Source of the DNA: Oerskovia sp042887685
GTDB lineage: Bacteria > Actinomycetota > Actinomycetes > Actinomycetales > Cellulomonadaceae
Direction: 5' to 3'
NCBI RefSeq assembly: GCF_042887685.1
Contig: NZ_JBHVOS010000001.1
Coordinates: 186,001 to 250,000 of the forward strand
DNA length: 64,000 nt
In this document: one piece after another, positions 24,542-32,986 of the stretch
Numbering within the stretch: position 1 is the first letter of the stretch
Layout: every line of letters begins with the position of its first letter
Notes under the pieces: model-generated
Database searches by the model: none
The model's input: the letters and a program-made list of their open reading frames with translations, nothing else
What the model was told of the DNA's origin: nothing
Program-made: the position numbers and the translations under genes

Positions 24542-25777
24542 TCAGACCAGCACCTCGCCGTCGCGGGCCACGACCTGGCCGCCCGCGACCACGAGCGCGC
24601 GGCCCGGTGCCCGGACCACGGCGTCCATGGTGTTCTCGGCGTCGACCAGCACGACGTCGGCGCGCGCGCCCTCGACGAGGTCGTGCACGGGCCGACCCAC
24701 GAAGTGCGCGGCGTCGCTCGTCGCGAGCCGGGCCGCACGGACGATGTCCTCGTCGTGGCGGAAGCGCGCGAGCTGGGACAGGCGGGTCGTGAGCGCGAGC
24801 AGGTCGCCCGTGCCGTACGGCGCCCACAGGTCGCGGATGCCGTCGGTGCCCAGGCCGACCTTGACGCCGTGCTCGCGCAGCAGGTCGAGCGGGAGCGGGG
24901 TCGCGCCGATCGGGGCGACGGTCGTCATGCTGATGCCCGCGTCGCCCATGGCCTCGACGAGGTCGGCCATGCGGGTGGGCGGCAGCTGTCCGACCGCGAA
25001 GCCATGCGCCACGTTGACCTTGCCCTGCAGGCCCGCGCGGATCGTGCGCTCGATCATGAGCTCGATCTGGAACGCGCCGAGCTCTCCCCCGTCGTGGAGG
25101 TGGACGTCGACCCCGACGCCGCGGCGCTCGGCGATCTCGAACAGCCCGTCGAGCTGGGTCACGGGGTCGCGGTCGATCGAGGCGGGGTCGAGCCCGCCGA
25201 TGTGCTCGGCCCCGGCGGCGGCTGCGGCGTCGAGCAGCTCGAGCACGCCGGGCCGGCGCAGGACGCCGTCCTGGGGGAACGCGACGATCTCGGCGTCGAC
25301 CGCGCCGCCCAGGACGAACAGGGACTCGCGGACCACGTCGATGCCGCGCAGCCCGAGGCCGAGGTCGACGTCGACGTGGGTGCGGATCGCCGTCGTGCCA
25401 TGACGGAGGAACTCGCGCAGGACGGCGACCGTCACGTCGACCCCGGGGATGCCGAGCTCGTCGCGGTGCTCGCGCTCGTGCGCGATGCGCCCCTGCGTGG
25501 TGGCCTCGCCGCCGTAGCTGACCCACGGCTTGCCCCACCAGCTCTTGTCGACGTGCGCGTGCGCGTTGACGAACCCGGGCAGGGCGAGCAGGCCGCGCCC
25601 GTCGACCTCGCCCGGGGCGGGCGTGCTGCCCGACGACGCAGCGTTCGCGGGGGAGTGCGGCGTCACCCGGGTGATGTGCCCGTCCGCGACGTGGAGGTCG
25701 ACGGGGTCGCCGCCCCACGGCCGGACGTTGCGCAGCACCGAGACGGTGACCTGGGGAGAGGTGGGGAACGGGGGCAT
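24542..25777 (-). CDS. Amidohydrolase, cytosine-deaminase-like
   Basis: A 411-residue metal-dependent amidohydrolase of the CodA/AtzC branch. The metal ligands are HAHVDKSWWG (HxH near residue 65), VDVHLHDGGE (His and the Glu proton shuttle), NVAHGFAVGQL and GLGTDGIRDLW with the catalytic Asp. The wide charge pattern fits deamination or hydrolysis of a cyclic nitrogen compound such as cytosine or a related base, but the substrate is unknown. GAAGGA precedes ATG 25777. It is divergent from a GntR regulator across a perfect operator and has no transporter partner in the window. Confidence 0.85.
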   Translation of the reverse strand: MPPFPTSPQVTVSVLRNVRPWGGDPVDLHVADGHITRVTPHSPANAASSGSTPAPGEVDGRGLLALPGFVNAHAHVDKSWWGKPWVSYGGEATTQGRIAHEREHRDELGIPGVDVTVAVLREFLRHGTTAIRTHVDVDLGLGLRGIDVVRESLFVLGGAVDAEIVAFPQDGVLRRPGVLELLDAAAAAGAEHIGGLDPASIDRDPVTQLDGLFEIAERRGVGVDVHLHDGGELGAFQIELMIERTIRAGLQGKVNVAHGFAVGQLPPTRMADLVEAMGDAGISMTTVAPIGATPLPLDLLREHGVKVGLGTDGIRDLWAPYGTGDLLALTTRLSQLARFRHDEDIVRAARLATSDAAHFVGRPVHDLVEGARADVVLVDAENTMDAVVRAPGRALVVAGGQVVARDGEVLV

Positions 25778-25846
25778 CGGGGGTCCTTCTTCCGGTGGTG
25801 CTGGCTCGCTGGGTGCAGGACCCACCCCCAGGGGCCCTCCGACGAC

Positions 25847-25862
25847 AAATGGTATACCATTT
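25847..25862. promoter_or_regulatory. Perfect 16-base GntR-type operator
   Basis: AAATGGTATACCATTT is an exact palindrome with the TGGTATACCA core typical of FCD-type GntR operators. It lies between the divergent amidohydrolase (start 25777) and the GntR gene (start 25893), so one protein could control both. Confidence 0.85.
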
Positions 25863-25892
25863 CTCGCGAAGGGTTCCGGAAGGATGAGACGC

Positions 25893-26552
25893 ATGAGCGC
25901 AGACCAGCCGTTCGAGCCCGAGGCGGACCGCGTCGCCCGGATCGTGCGCGAGCAGATCATCGACGGCGACCGCGCCCCCGGGGACAAGCTCGTCGAGCGT
26001 GACCTCGCGGCCGAGCTCGGCGTGAGTCGCGTCCCCGTCCGCGACGCCCTCAAGGCGCTCATCGCCGAGGGGCTCGTGACACCGCGCCCCCGCACGTGGG
26101 CCGTCGTGCGGACCTTCACCGACGCCGACGTCGAGGACCTCATCGAGGTGCGCTCCGCGCTTGAGACCCTGACCTTCCGCCTCGCCGCCGAACGCAGGAC
26201 CCCCGACGCGCTCGCCGCGCTCGAGGCCGTCCTCGACCGCGAGGCCCGTGCCGCGCGCGACCACGACGCGAAGGCCGCGCACCGCGCGGGCGCCGACTTC
26301 CACGAGCTCGTCGCGACGACCGCCGCGAGCCCGCTCCTCGACGAGATCGGCGCGATCACCGCGAGCCGCCTGCGCTGGCTCCTCGGGCAGCACCTCGACC
26401 TCCAGGAGATGGTCGACGAGCACCGGGGGCTCCTGGCCGCGATCCGCGCGGGCGACGGGCAGGAGGCGGCGCGGCTCGCCGTCGGGCACCTGCGGACGAG
26501 CCGCGACGCCGCGCAGGCCCGGCGCGGTACCCAGGGCCCCGCGCGAGGCTGA
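25893..26552 (+). CDS. GntR family regulator, FCD (FadR C-terminal) type
   Basis: A 219-residue regulator with an N-terminal winged helix (about 8-72): IVREQIIDGDRAPGDKLVER, LAAELGVSRVPVRDALKAL and the wing VTPRPRTWAVV. The C-terminal all-helical FCD domain (about 80-205) contains a metal-type site pattern with FHELVATTAASPLL and DEHRGLLAAI. ATG 25893 is chosen over ATG 25884 because GGAAGG then has a proper nine-base spacing. It is divergent from the amidohydrolase over its own operator, so its effector is probably that enzyme's substrate or product. It converges on ligD with only four bases between stops. Confidence 0.92.
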   Translation: MSADQPFEPEADRVARIVREQIIDGDRAPGDKLVERDLAAELGVSRVPVRDALKALIAEGLVTPRPRTWAVVRTFTDADVEDLIEVRSALETLTFRLAAERRTPDALAALEAVLDREARAARDHDAKAAHRAGADFHELVATTAASPLLDEIGAITASRLRWLLGQHLDLQEMVDEHRGLLAAIRAGDGQEAARLAVGHLRTSRDAAQARRGTQGPARG

Positions 26553-26556
26553 GAGA

Positions 26557-29166
26557 TCAGCCCTCCCGGCGCACGTCCCCGGGCGACTTGTCCGGCCGCC
26601 AACCCCGCCACACCGCGTGCCGCAGCTTGCCGTCGCCGTCGGGGGCGCTCGTCCAGTCCGCGTAGTCGACCTCGCCGACCAGGTGCGGCGTGACCCAGCG
26701 GGCGTCCGAGGCGTCCGCCGGCGGGACGTCGAGGGCCGGGTTCGTGACCCGCTCGATCCGGCCGAGCCGGGTCACGAGGTCGCGCCGGTCCTTCTCGGTG
26801 AAGCCCGACCCGACCCGGCCCACGTAGCGCAGCCCCTCGTCGTCGGGCACCGCGAGCAGCAACGAGCCGACCAGGTGCGACCTGTCCCCGTGGCCCGGGC
26901 GCCACCCGACCACCACGACCTCCTGGGTGTGCGAGTGCTTGACCTTGATCCAGCTCCGCGAACGCCGCCCGGCCGTGTACGTGCTCGTGCGACGCTTGGC
27001 CACCACGCCCTCGAGACCGAGCTGCCTGCTCGTCGCGACGGCCCCCGCGAGGTCACCGTCGAACGCGGGCGGCACGTGCACGATCCCCGACCCGTCGACC
27101 AGGTCCTCGAGGATCGCTCGGCGCTCGTCGTAGGTACGCCGGACGAGCGAGCGACCGCCGACGGACAGGACGTCGAACAGCATGAGCTCGACCCCGACCG
27201 TGGCGCGCGCCGCCGCGACGTCACCCGCCCGGGTGAGGTTCGCGCGGTGCTGGAGCCGACGGAAGCTCGGGCGACCGCGTGCGTCGAGCGCCACGATCTC
27301 GCCGTCCACGACCACGGGCAGCTCCTCGGCGGGGACGCGGGCCGCGAGGTCCGCGAGCTCGGGGTAGGTCACGGTCATGTCCTTGCCGCTGCGGCTCACG
27401 AGACGGACCGTCGCCGTCCCTCGCGGGGCGGCCGCGACCTGTGCGACCACCCGGAAGCCGTCCCACTTCATCTCGTAGGCCCAGTCGTCGGGGTCGCCCT
27501 CGGCCGTGAGCGTCTCGACCGTCCCGGCGGTCGCGAGCATCGGGCGGGGGAGGGCGGTGCCCGCGGGCTCGTCGTCGGGCTCGGTGGGGCGCTGCCCGGT
27601 CGTCTGGCCGCGTGGTCGCGCGTCCGGTGTCGTGCGCCGTGGCGCCCTCTGGGGCGCCCGCTGTGGTGCCCGCCCCTCGTCGCGCGGCGCCATGAGGTGG
27701 ATGAGCCAGTTGTTCTCCTCGGCTCTCCCTGAGGTGCCGGAGGACCCGTGGCCCCCCGTGTGGATGAGCGCGAGCCGCCGCGTCCCGTGCTGCTCGCCGT
27801 GCAGCGTGACGATGACCTCTTCGTCGTCGCGCCACTTCTCGAGCTCGTACGTGCCCGCGTCCCAGATGGTCACCTCGCCGCCGCCGTACTCGCCCGCCGG
27901 GATGGACCCCTCGAACGAGCCGTACGCGAGCGGGTGGTCCTCGGTCTGCACCGCGAGGTGGTTCTGCTTCGTGTCGGTCGGCTCGCCGCGCGGCAGGGCC
28001 CAGCTCACGAGGACGCCGTCGTGCTCCAGGCGGAAGTCCCAGTGCAGGCGGCGCGCGTGGTGCTCCTGGATGACGAAGGTGTTGCCCGCGCTCGTCGGTG
28101 GGGCCGCGGCCGGGACCGGCTCGGGGGTCCGGGAGGCGTCGCGCTTGGCGCGGTAGGTCTCGAGGCGGTCGCGCCGCGGTGCGTCTCGTGGCTCGCCGTC
28201 GTCTGGGCGCCCGCTGCCCGACGGCGTCTCACCCTTGCGCGCGAACGTCGCCATGCGCTCGGGCGTGGGTTCGAGCGAGGCCAGGTGGCCGGCGGTGAGA
28301 GCAGCGAGCGGGTCGCCCACGCTCTGGACGCGCTCCACGACCTGGTCCTTGTCGAGCTGCGCGAGACCAGGGTCGTCGAGCTCGTCCCACGTGCGCGGTG
28401 CCGCGACCGTGGGGTGGGCGCGGCCACGCAGCGAGTAGGGCGCGATGGTCGTCTTGCTGCCGTTGTTCTGGCTCCAGTCGACGAGCACCTTGCCGCCGCG
28501 CAGCGCCTTCTTCATGTCGCTCACGACGAGGTCGGGGTGCTCGGCCTCGAGGTAGCGGGCGAGCTCGTGCGCGACCGCGCTGACCTCGTCGGTGGTCTGG
28601 CGGCCGTCGAGCGCGGCATACAGGTGGATGCCCTTGGACCCGCTCGTCACGGGCAGGGGGTCGAGGCCCATGCCGCGCAGCACGTCGCGGGCCAGGCGCG
28701 CGACCTCGGCGCACTCGGGCAACCCTGCGCCCTCGCCCGGATCGAGGTCGAGGACCAGGCGGTCGGGATTCTTCTGGACACCGGTCCGCCCGAACTGCCA
28801 CTGCGGCACGTGGATCTCCAGGGCGGCGATCTGCCCGAGCCACGTGAGGGTCGCGAGGTCGTTGACGAGCGGGTACTCGTTCGCGTGGTCCTTGTGCTGG
28901 ATCGTGCGGCGCCGGACCCACGTGGGCGTGCCCGCGTCGAGGTTCTTCTGGAAGAACACGGGCCCGTCGACGCCGCTCGGCCAGCGCTTGCGCGTGGCCG
29001 GGCGGTTCGAGGCGTGGGGGAGCAGGACGTCCGCGACCGCGGCGAGATAGGCCAGGACCTCGCCCTTGGTCGTGCCCGTCGCCGGGTACAGGACCTTGTC
29101 CAGGTTGGTGAGCTTGAGGCGGTGACCGCCGACGCTCACGGTCTGCGCCGCCGTCGAGGTGGCCAT
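26557..29166 (-). CDS. ligD: ATP-dependent DNA ligase D (POL-PE-LIG)
   Basis: An 869-residue three-domain LigD for non-homologous end joining. The polymerase/primase domain (about 1-300) has the catalytic DLDP in LVLDLDPGEG, and SGSKGIHLYAAL. The phosphoesterase domain (about 350-470) has HHARRLHWDFRLEHDG. The ATP-dependent ligase domain (about 530-850) has the adenylated Lys in YEMKWDGFR and the later VVDGEIVAL and EGVVAKR motifs. Domain order is the mycobacterial one. A Pro/Arg-rich linker of about 60 residues joins PE to LIG. Ku, its partner, is 6 kb away on the other strand. No ribosome site is clear; AACCAT lies six bases before the ATG. Confidence 0.94.
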   Translation of the reverse strand: MATSTAAQTVSVGGHRLKLTNLDKVLYPATGTTKGEVLAYLAAVADVLLPHASNRPATRKRWPSGVDGPVFFQKNLDAGTPTWVRRRTIQHKDHANEYPLVNDLATLTWLGQIAALEIHVPQWQFGRTGVQKNPDRLVLDLDPGEGAGLPECAEVARLARDVLRGMGLDPLPVTSGSKGIHLYAALDGRQTTDEVSAVAHELARYLEAEHPDLVVSDMKKALRGGKVLVDWSQNNGSKTTIAPYSLRGRAHPTVAAPRTWDELDDPGLAQLDKDQVVERVQSVGDPLAALTAGHLASLEPTPERMATFARKGETPSGSGRPDDGEPRDAPRRDRLETYRAKRDASRTPEPVPAAAPPTSAGNTFVIQEHHARRLHWDFRLEHDGVLVSWALPRGEPTDTKQNHLAVQTEDHPLAYGSFEGSIPAGEYGGGEVTIWDAGTYELEKWRDDEEVIVTLHGEQHGTRRLALIHTGGHGSSGTSGRAEENNWLIHLMAPRDEGRAPQRAPQRAPRRTTPDARPRGQTTGQRPTEPDDEPAGTALPRPMLATAGTVETLTAEGDPDDWAYEMKWDGFRVVAQVAAAPRGTATVRLVSRSGKDMTVTYPELADLAARVPAEELPVVVDGEIVALDARGRPSFRRLQHRANLTRAGDVAAARATVGVELMLFDVLSVGGRSLVRRTYDERRAILEDLVDGSGIVHVPPAFDGDLAGAVATSRQLGLEGVVAKRRTSTYTAGRRSRSWIKVKHSHTQEVVVVGWRPGHGDRSHLVGSLLLAVPDDEGLRYVGRVGSGFTEKDRRDLVTRLGRIERVTNPALDVPPADASDARWVTPHLVGEVDYADWTSAPDGDGKLRHAVWRGWRPDKSPGDVRREG

Positions 29167-29485
29167 GGGTCCATGGTTGCCCGGGGCGGGCGGGCGCGCT
29201 CGGCGGGGCGGGGTCTGGTGCTGGTGGCGGCGCGGGGCGGGCCGGAGCCGGGGCTGATGCCGGGGACGGGGCCGCCGTTCACCGAGTGTGCAGTTCGGGC
29301 TGTCTCCCGGCCCGCTGGACCGCCCGAACTGCACACTCGGCGGGCGGCGCTCCGACGGACGCGGGCAGCGGTCCGACAAACGCGGGCAGCGCGCAGGCAA
29401 GCGCGCCCAGCGCGGAGCGGCGCCGAGCCTCCCAACCTCAAAAGTGCAGTTGTGCAAGATTTGCAGTCGTGCATATAGTGCAGTC
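29167..29485. other. Intergenic region between ligD and tetR (319 bases)
   Basis: This divergent region holds the second copy of the palindromic repeat (29282-29340), a C/G-rich stretch next to ligD with no readable gene, tandem GCGGGCAGCG-like units around 29359-29397, and the TetR operator and promoter at its right end. I see no gene in it. Confidence 0.6.
29282..29340. repeat. Dispersed palindromic intergenic repeat, copy 2
   Basis: A perfect 19-base inverted repeat, CCGAGTGTGCAGTTCGGGC (29282-29300) with GCCCGAACTGCACACTCGG (29322-29340), and a 21-base loop. On the opposite strand it aligns with copy 1 at 20670-20729, including the flank GTGAACGG. It lies between divergent genes, so transcription termination alone does not explain it. 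Confidence 0.8.
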
Positions 29486-29490
29486 ATGCA
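29445..29490 (+). promoter_or_regulatory. Triple TGCAGTYRTGCA operator over the tetR promoter
   Basis: TGCAGTTGTGCA (29445-29456), TGCAGTCGTGCA (29462-29473) and TGCAGTCATGCA (29479-29490) recur every 17 bases. They span the -35 region, the bases just before the -10 TATAGT (29474-29479), and the start codon itself. The ATG at 29486 lies six bases after the -10, so the transcript is probably leaderless. Confidence 0.75.
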
Positions 29491-30127
29491 GACCGCCCCG
29501 ACGTCCCTCCGCGAACGCAAGCGCGCCGAGACCTGGCTCGCGATCCACCAGGCGGCCGCCGCACTGGTTCGCGAGAAGGGACTCCAGCACGCGACCGTCG
29601 AGGAGATCGCCGCCACGGCAGGCGTGTCCCCGCGGACGTTCTTCAACTACTTCACGACCAAGGAGGAGGCGATCCTGGGGCTCGTGCCACCACACGTCTC
29701 CGACGAGGCGCTCGCGGCCTTCCGTGCCACGACCGAGGGGCCCGCGTTCGAGCGGGTCGTGCGGTTCCTGCTCTCGATCCTGCGGTCCACGCTGCACCCG
29801 GGCGTGCCGTTCGCCGAGCGCAAGGCGCTCGTGCGTGAGCACCCCGAGCTGCGCAAGCACGCCATGGGCTACCTGTCCCAGGTCGAGGGACTCGTCAACG
29901 ACATGCTGTCCGACCGGGCCGAGGACGGGACGGGGTTCAGCGAGCTCGCGTCGCTGGGCCTGCCCGACAGCCCCGACACCGCGCGCGCACTCCTCATGCT
30001 CGCCGGCACCATCATGCGCTTCGCGTACTCGCGCGACCCCGGCACCGCCCTGAGCGACGCCGACGCCGAGGCCGAGATCGGCGAAGCGATCACCATCTTC
30101 CGAGAAGTCTTCGAGGCCACGCTATGA
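29486..30127 (+). CDS. TetR family regulator of the adjacent exporter
   Basis: A 213-residue TetR protein. The DNA-binding domain is RAETWLAIHQAAAALVREKG and IAATAGVSPRTFFNYFTTKE (about 12-60). The C-terminal domain is of the type that binds hydrophobic effectors. Its start codon lies inside a three-site operator, strong evidence for autorepression. The last bases overlap the MFS start as ATGA, so repressor and exporter form one operon that the exported compound should induce. A longer frame upstream would run through the promoter and is rejected. Confidence 0.92.
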   Translation: MQTAPTSLRERKRAETWLAIHQAAAALVREKGLQHATVEEIAATAGVSPRTFFNYFTTKEEAILGLVPPHVSDEALAAFRATTEGPAFERVVRFLLSILRSTLHPGVPFAERKALVREHPELRKHAMGYLSQVEGLVNDMLSDRAEDGTGFSELASLGLPDSPDTARALLMLAGTIMRFAYSRDPGTALSDADAEAEIGEAITIFREVFEATL

Positions 30128-31848
30128 CCACCACCCCCCGAGCCGGCAGCACGCCGGCACCCACCCGGGGCGCGACGACCGTCGCGCCCGAGCCGTCGAC
30201 CCCTGACGCCCCGGCGGCGTCCCCGAAGGATCGCGGGATCGTCCTGCTCTTCCTGGGCCTCATGGTCACGATGCTGCTCGCGTCGCTCAACCAGACCGTG
30301 CTGTCGAGCGCGCTGCCCACGATCGTGGGCGAGCTCGACGGCGTCGAGCACATGAGCTGGGTCATCACGGCCTTCATCCTCGCGTCGACCATCACCATGC
30401 CGATCTACGGCAAGGTCTCCGACGTGCTGGGGCGCAAGCCCCTGCTGCTGACGGCGATCCTGCTCTTCATGGCGGGTTCGGTCATCGGCGCGGTCGCGGG
30501 CGACATGAACCTGCTCATCGTGGGTCGCACGGTCCAGGGGCTCGGCGGCGGCGGGCTCATGATCCTGTCGCAGGCCGCGATCGCCGACGTCATCCCCGCC
30601 CGCGAGCGCGGCAGGTACATGGGCATCATGGGTGCCGTCTTCGCGGTCTCCTCGGTCGCGGGCCCGCTGCTCGGTGGCTGGTTCACCGAGGGGCCCGGCT
30701 GGCGCTGGGTCTTCTGGATCAACATCCCGCTGGGTGTCCTCGCGGCTCTCGCGACGGTCTTCCTGCTGCACCTGCCCAAGAAGGCGCGCAGTGCCGAGCG
30801 TGTCCGCCACGACTACCTCGGCATGGCCCTCATGGCCGTCGCGACCACGGCGCTCGTCCTGGTCGGGACGTGGGGCGGCTCGCAGTACGCGTGGGGCTCG
30901 GCGACGATCCTCGGCCTGATCGCCCTCGCCGTCGTGGCGGCCGTCGCGTTCGTGCTCGTCGAGAAGCGGGCCGACGAGCCGATCATCCCGCTGCACCTGT
31001 TCGCCGACCGCAACTTCACGGTCACGACGATCGCGGCCCTCGCGACGGGCATCGCGATGTTCGGCGCGATCGGCTACATGCCGACCTATCTCCAGATGGT
31101 GACCGGTGCCAGCGCGACGGTCGCGGGCCTGCTCATGATCCCCATGATGGGTTCGCTGCTCGTCACCTCGGTCGTCACGGGCCAGATGGTCTCGCGGACC
31201 GGGAGGTACAAGGTCCTCCCGATCGTCGGCTCGCTGATCCTGGGCGTGGGCCTCGCCCTGCTCTCGACCGTCGAGGCCGACACCGCGACCCCGATGATCT
31301 GCGTGTTTCTCGCGGTGATCGGGATCGGGCTGGGCAGCAGCATGCAGATCCTGACCCTGATCGTCCAGAACTCGTTCCCGCTGCGCGAGGTCGGGACCGC
31401 GACCGCGGCCAACAACTACTTCCGTCAGGTCGGTGCCACGCTGGGCTCGGCCGTGGTCGGCAGCGTCTTCATCTCGCGCCTGACCTCGCTCATCGCGGAG
31501 AAGTTCCCGCAGGGCACGGGGTCGGCGGGCGGGACGGGCTCGCTCACCCCGGACCTGGTCCAGTCCCTGCCCGACGGCGTGCGCGCCCTCGTGATCGAGT
31601 CCTACAACGAGGCGCTGGTGCCGCTGTTCCTCTACATGGTGCCGCTCGCGGTCATCGCGGCGATCGCCCTGTGCTTCGTCCACGAGAAGCCGCTCGCGAC
31701 CTCGGTCGAGCACGAGATCGCCGCGGAGTCGCTGGCCGAGGGGCAGCTCCTGGTGACCGACGCGGAGGCTGAGGCCGACGGCGACGAGGTGAGCGACGCC
31801 GTCGGGCCGGGGGAGAGCGTGAGCGCCGGGGCGCGCCCCGAGCGGTAG
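30124..31848 (+). CDS. MFS multidrug exporter, DHA2 family (14 helices)
   Basis: A 574-residue exporter with a disordered Ala/Pro/Thr N-terminus of about 35 residues and 14 hydrophobic segments. Motifs: LNQTVLSSALPTIVGEL in helix 1, where the usual Asp of the D1 motif is Asn; GKVSDVLGRKPL (motif A); and SSVAGPLLGGWF (motif C). A long loop rich in Gly, Thr and Ser (about 460-475) precedes the last helices. It is encoded with its TetR repressor and followed by a strong terminator. Substrate is unknown. Confidence 0.92.
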   Translation: MTTTPRAGSTPAPTRGATTVAPEPSTPDAPAASPKDRGIVLLFLGLMVTMLLASLNQTVLSSALPTIVGELDGVEHMSWVITAFILASTITMPIYGKVSDVLGRKPLLLTAILLFMAGSVIGAVAGDMNLLIVGRTVQGLGGGGLMILSQAAIADVIPARERGRYMGIMGAVFAVSSVAGPLLGGWFTEGPGWRWVFWINIPLGVLAALATVFLLHLPKKARSAERVRHDYLGMALMAVATTALVLVGTWGGSQYAWGSATILGLIALAVVAAVAFVLVEKRADEPIIPLHLFADRNFTVTTIAALATGIAMFGAIGYMPTYLQMVTGASATVAGLLMIPMMGSLLVTSVVTGQMVSRTGRYKVLPIVGSLILGVGLALLSTVEADTATPMICVFLAVIGIGLGSSMQILTLIVQNSFPLREVGTATAANNYFRQVGATLGSAVVGSVFISRLTSLIAEKFPQGTGSAGGTGSLTPDLVQSLPDGVRALVIESYNEALVPLFLYMVPLAVIAAIALCFVHEKPLATSVEHEIAAESLAEGQLLVTDAEAEADGDEVSDAVGPGESVSAGARPER

Positions 31849-31866
31849 ACGTCTCCCGCCGAGCAG

Positions 31867-31907
31867 GACGAAGGGTCGCCCGACATCGTGTCGGGCGACC
31901 CTTCGTC
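31867..31907 (+). terminator. Strong hairpin terminator
   Basis: A perfect 19-base stem, GACGAAGGGTCGCCCGACA (31867-31885) and its complement (31889-31907), with a TCG loop. It begins 18 bases after the exporter stop and lies between convergent genes, so it can serve both strands. Confidence 0.9.
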
Positions 31908-31920
31908 GTGGGTGGGTCCG

Positions 31921-32874
31921 TCAGGCGGTCGTGGCGCCCGCGGTGGCGAGCTCCGGTCCCGGGCGGTCCTTCGCGAGCTCCTGGTAGGACTTGTGGTCCG
32001 TGAAGAGCTCGTCGCGCAGCGGGTTGCGGCGCTTGGTCACGATCACCTTGACCTGGTAGACGGCGACCGCGACGTTGGCGAGCAGCGAGATCAGGCTGAC
32101 CACGAACAGCGCCTTCGGGTCGTGCGAGGAGTCGACCGCGAACGACGAGTCCGAGACGAACGTCGGCACGGCCATCGTGAACATCATCCAGAACGCGAGC
32201 GTGTGGGCACGGTGCTGGAGCCAGGCGCCCTTGCGCAGGAAGAACGCCGGGATCGTGCAGCTGATGAGCAGCGCGGCGCCCGCGTAGAACGCGTGGTCGC
32301 CCACGCAGTTGTAGACGTACGCGAAGTTCCACAGGTCGTACGCGATGATCCAGAACCACATCATGTCGGGCCAGACCATGTCCTTGAAGCGGTCGCGCGT
32401 GATGTAGATGCCGGCCCAGCCGCAGATCGTCAGCAGGTTCAGGATGCCCGCGATGCCGTTCATGACGTTCCACGAACCGCCGACCATGAACACGCCGTCG
32501 ACCATGCCGTCCATGCCGGAGACCTGGAAGTCACGGATCACGGCCTCGGCGATGTTGAGCGCCAGGATCGCCGGCGGGAAGAGCAGGGCGTACTTCATCT
32601 GCCCGATGCGGGGGAAGTAGCGGATGAGCATGAAGCCGATGCAGCCGGCGAGCGCCGAGTACACCTTGACCCAGTGGAACCAGGTGCCGGTCGAGGAACC
32701 GGCGCCCGCGGTGTAGGGCCAGACGAAGATCGTCAGCACGATCGGCAGGACGATGAAGATCCCGATCGCAGCGGTCTTCGACCAGCGGACGAGCTCGTTG
32801 AGGCCGACGAGGGCCGCGAGCACCACGAACCACATGACGGCTGCTTGCCAGGGGATGGAATCGAAGAGGAACAC
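31921..32874 (-). CDS. DUF5692-like multi-helix membrane protein
   Basis: A 317-residue integral membrane protein with about nine hydrophobic helices, beginning FLFDSIPWQAAVMWFVVLAA. Distinctive segments are FVWPYTAGAG, WNVMNGIAGILN, WPDMMWFWIIAYDLWNFAYV and YNCVGDHAFYAGAALL, rich in Trp and with conserved-looking Asp, Asn and His inside helices, as expected for a channel, sensor or enzyme rather than a simple anchor. I recall this as DUF5692, with no known function. GTG 32874 is chosen because AAGGGAG lies five bases upstream. A TetR gene lies 112 bases upstream on the same strand and probably controls it. Confidence 0.75.
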   Translation of the reverse strand: MFLFDSIPWQAAVMWFVVLAALVGLNELVRWSKTAAIGIFIVLPIVLTIFVWPYTAGAGSSTGTWFHWVKVYSALAGCIGFMLIRYFPRIGQMKYALLFPPAILALNIAEAVIRDFQVSGMDGMVDGVFMVGGSWNVMNGIAGILNLLTICGWAGIYITRDRFKDMVWPDMMWFWIIAYDLWNFAYVYNCVGDHAFYAGAALLISCTIPAFFLRKGAWLQHRAHTLAFWMMFTMAVPTFVSDSSFAVDSSHDPKALFVVSLISLLANVAVAVYQVKVIVTKRRNPLRDELFTDHKSYQELAKDRPGPELATAGATTA

Positions 32875-32986
32875 GTCGCTCCCTTTCTCAGGACGACGGG
32901 ACGGCGGGTGGCCGCCCGGGGTGGGGGACGGTGCGGCAGGTGAGCGAGCCCGGTCCCGGCGCACCGTCGGGGTCCGAGCCGTCGCG

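Noticed and set aside
20778..25403. A 1541-codon open frame on the plus strand
   Set aside because: It runs antisense through the M24 peptidase, membrane winged-helix, MDR, VOC and amidohydrolase genes, all with clear family motifs. Its protein is Arg/Gly/Ala/Glu-rich without motifs, as expected for a shadow in high-GC DNA.
26557..29646. A longer ligD start giving 1029 residues
   Set aside because: The added 160 residues cross the palindromic repeat and the tetR promoter and are Arg/Pro-rich without a domain. ATG 29166 begins at the conserved polymerase domain.
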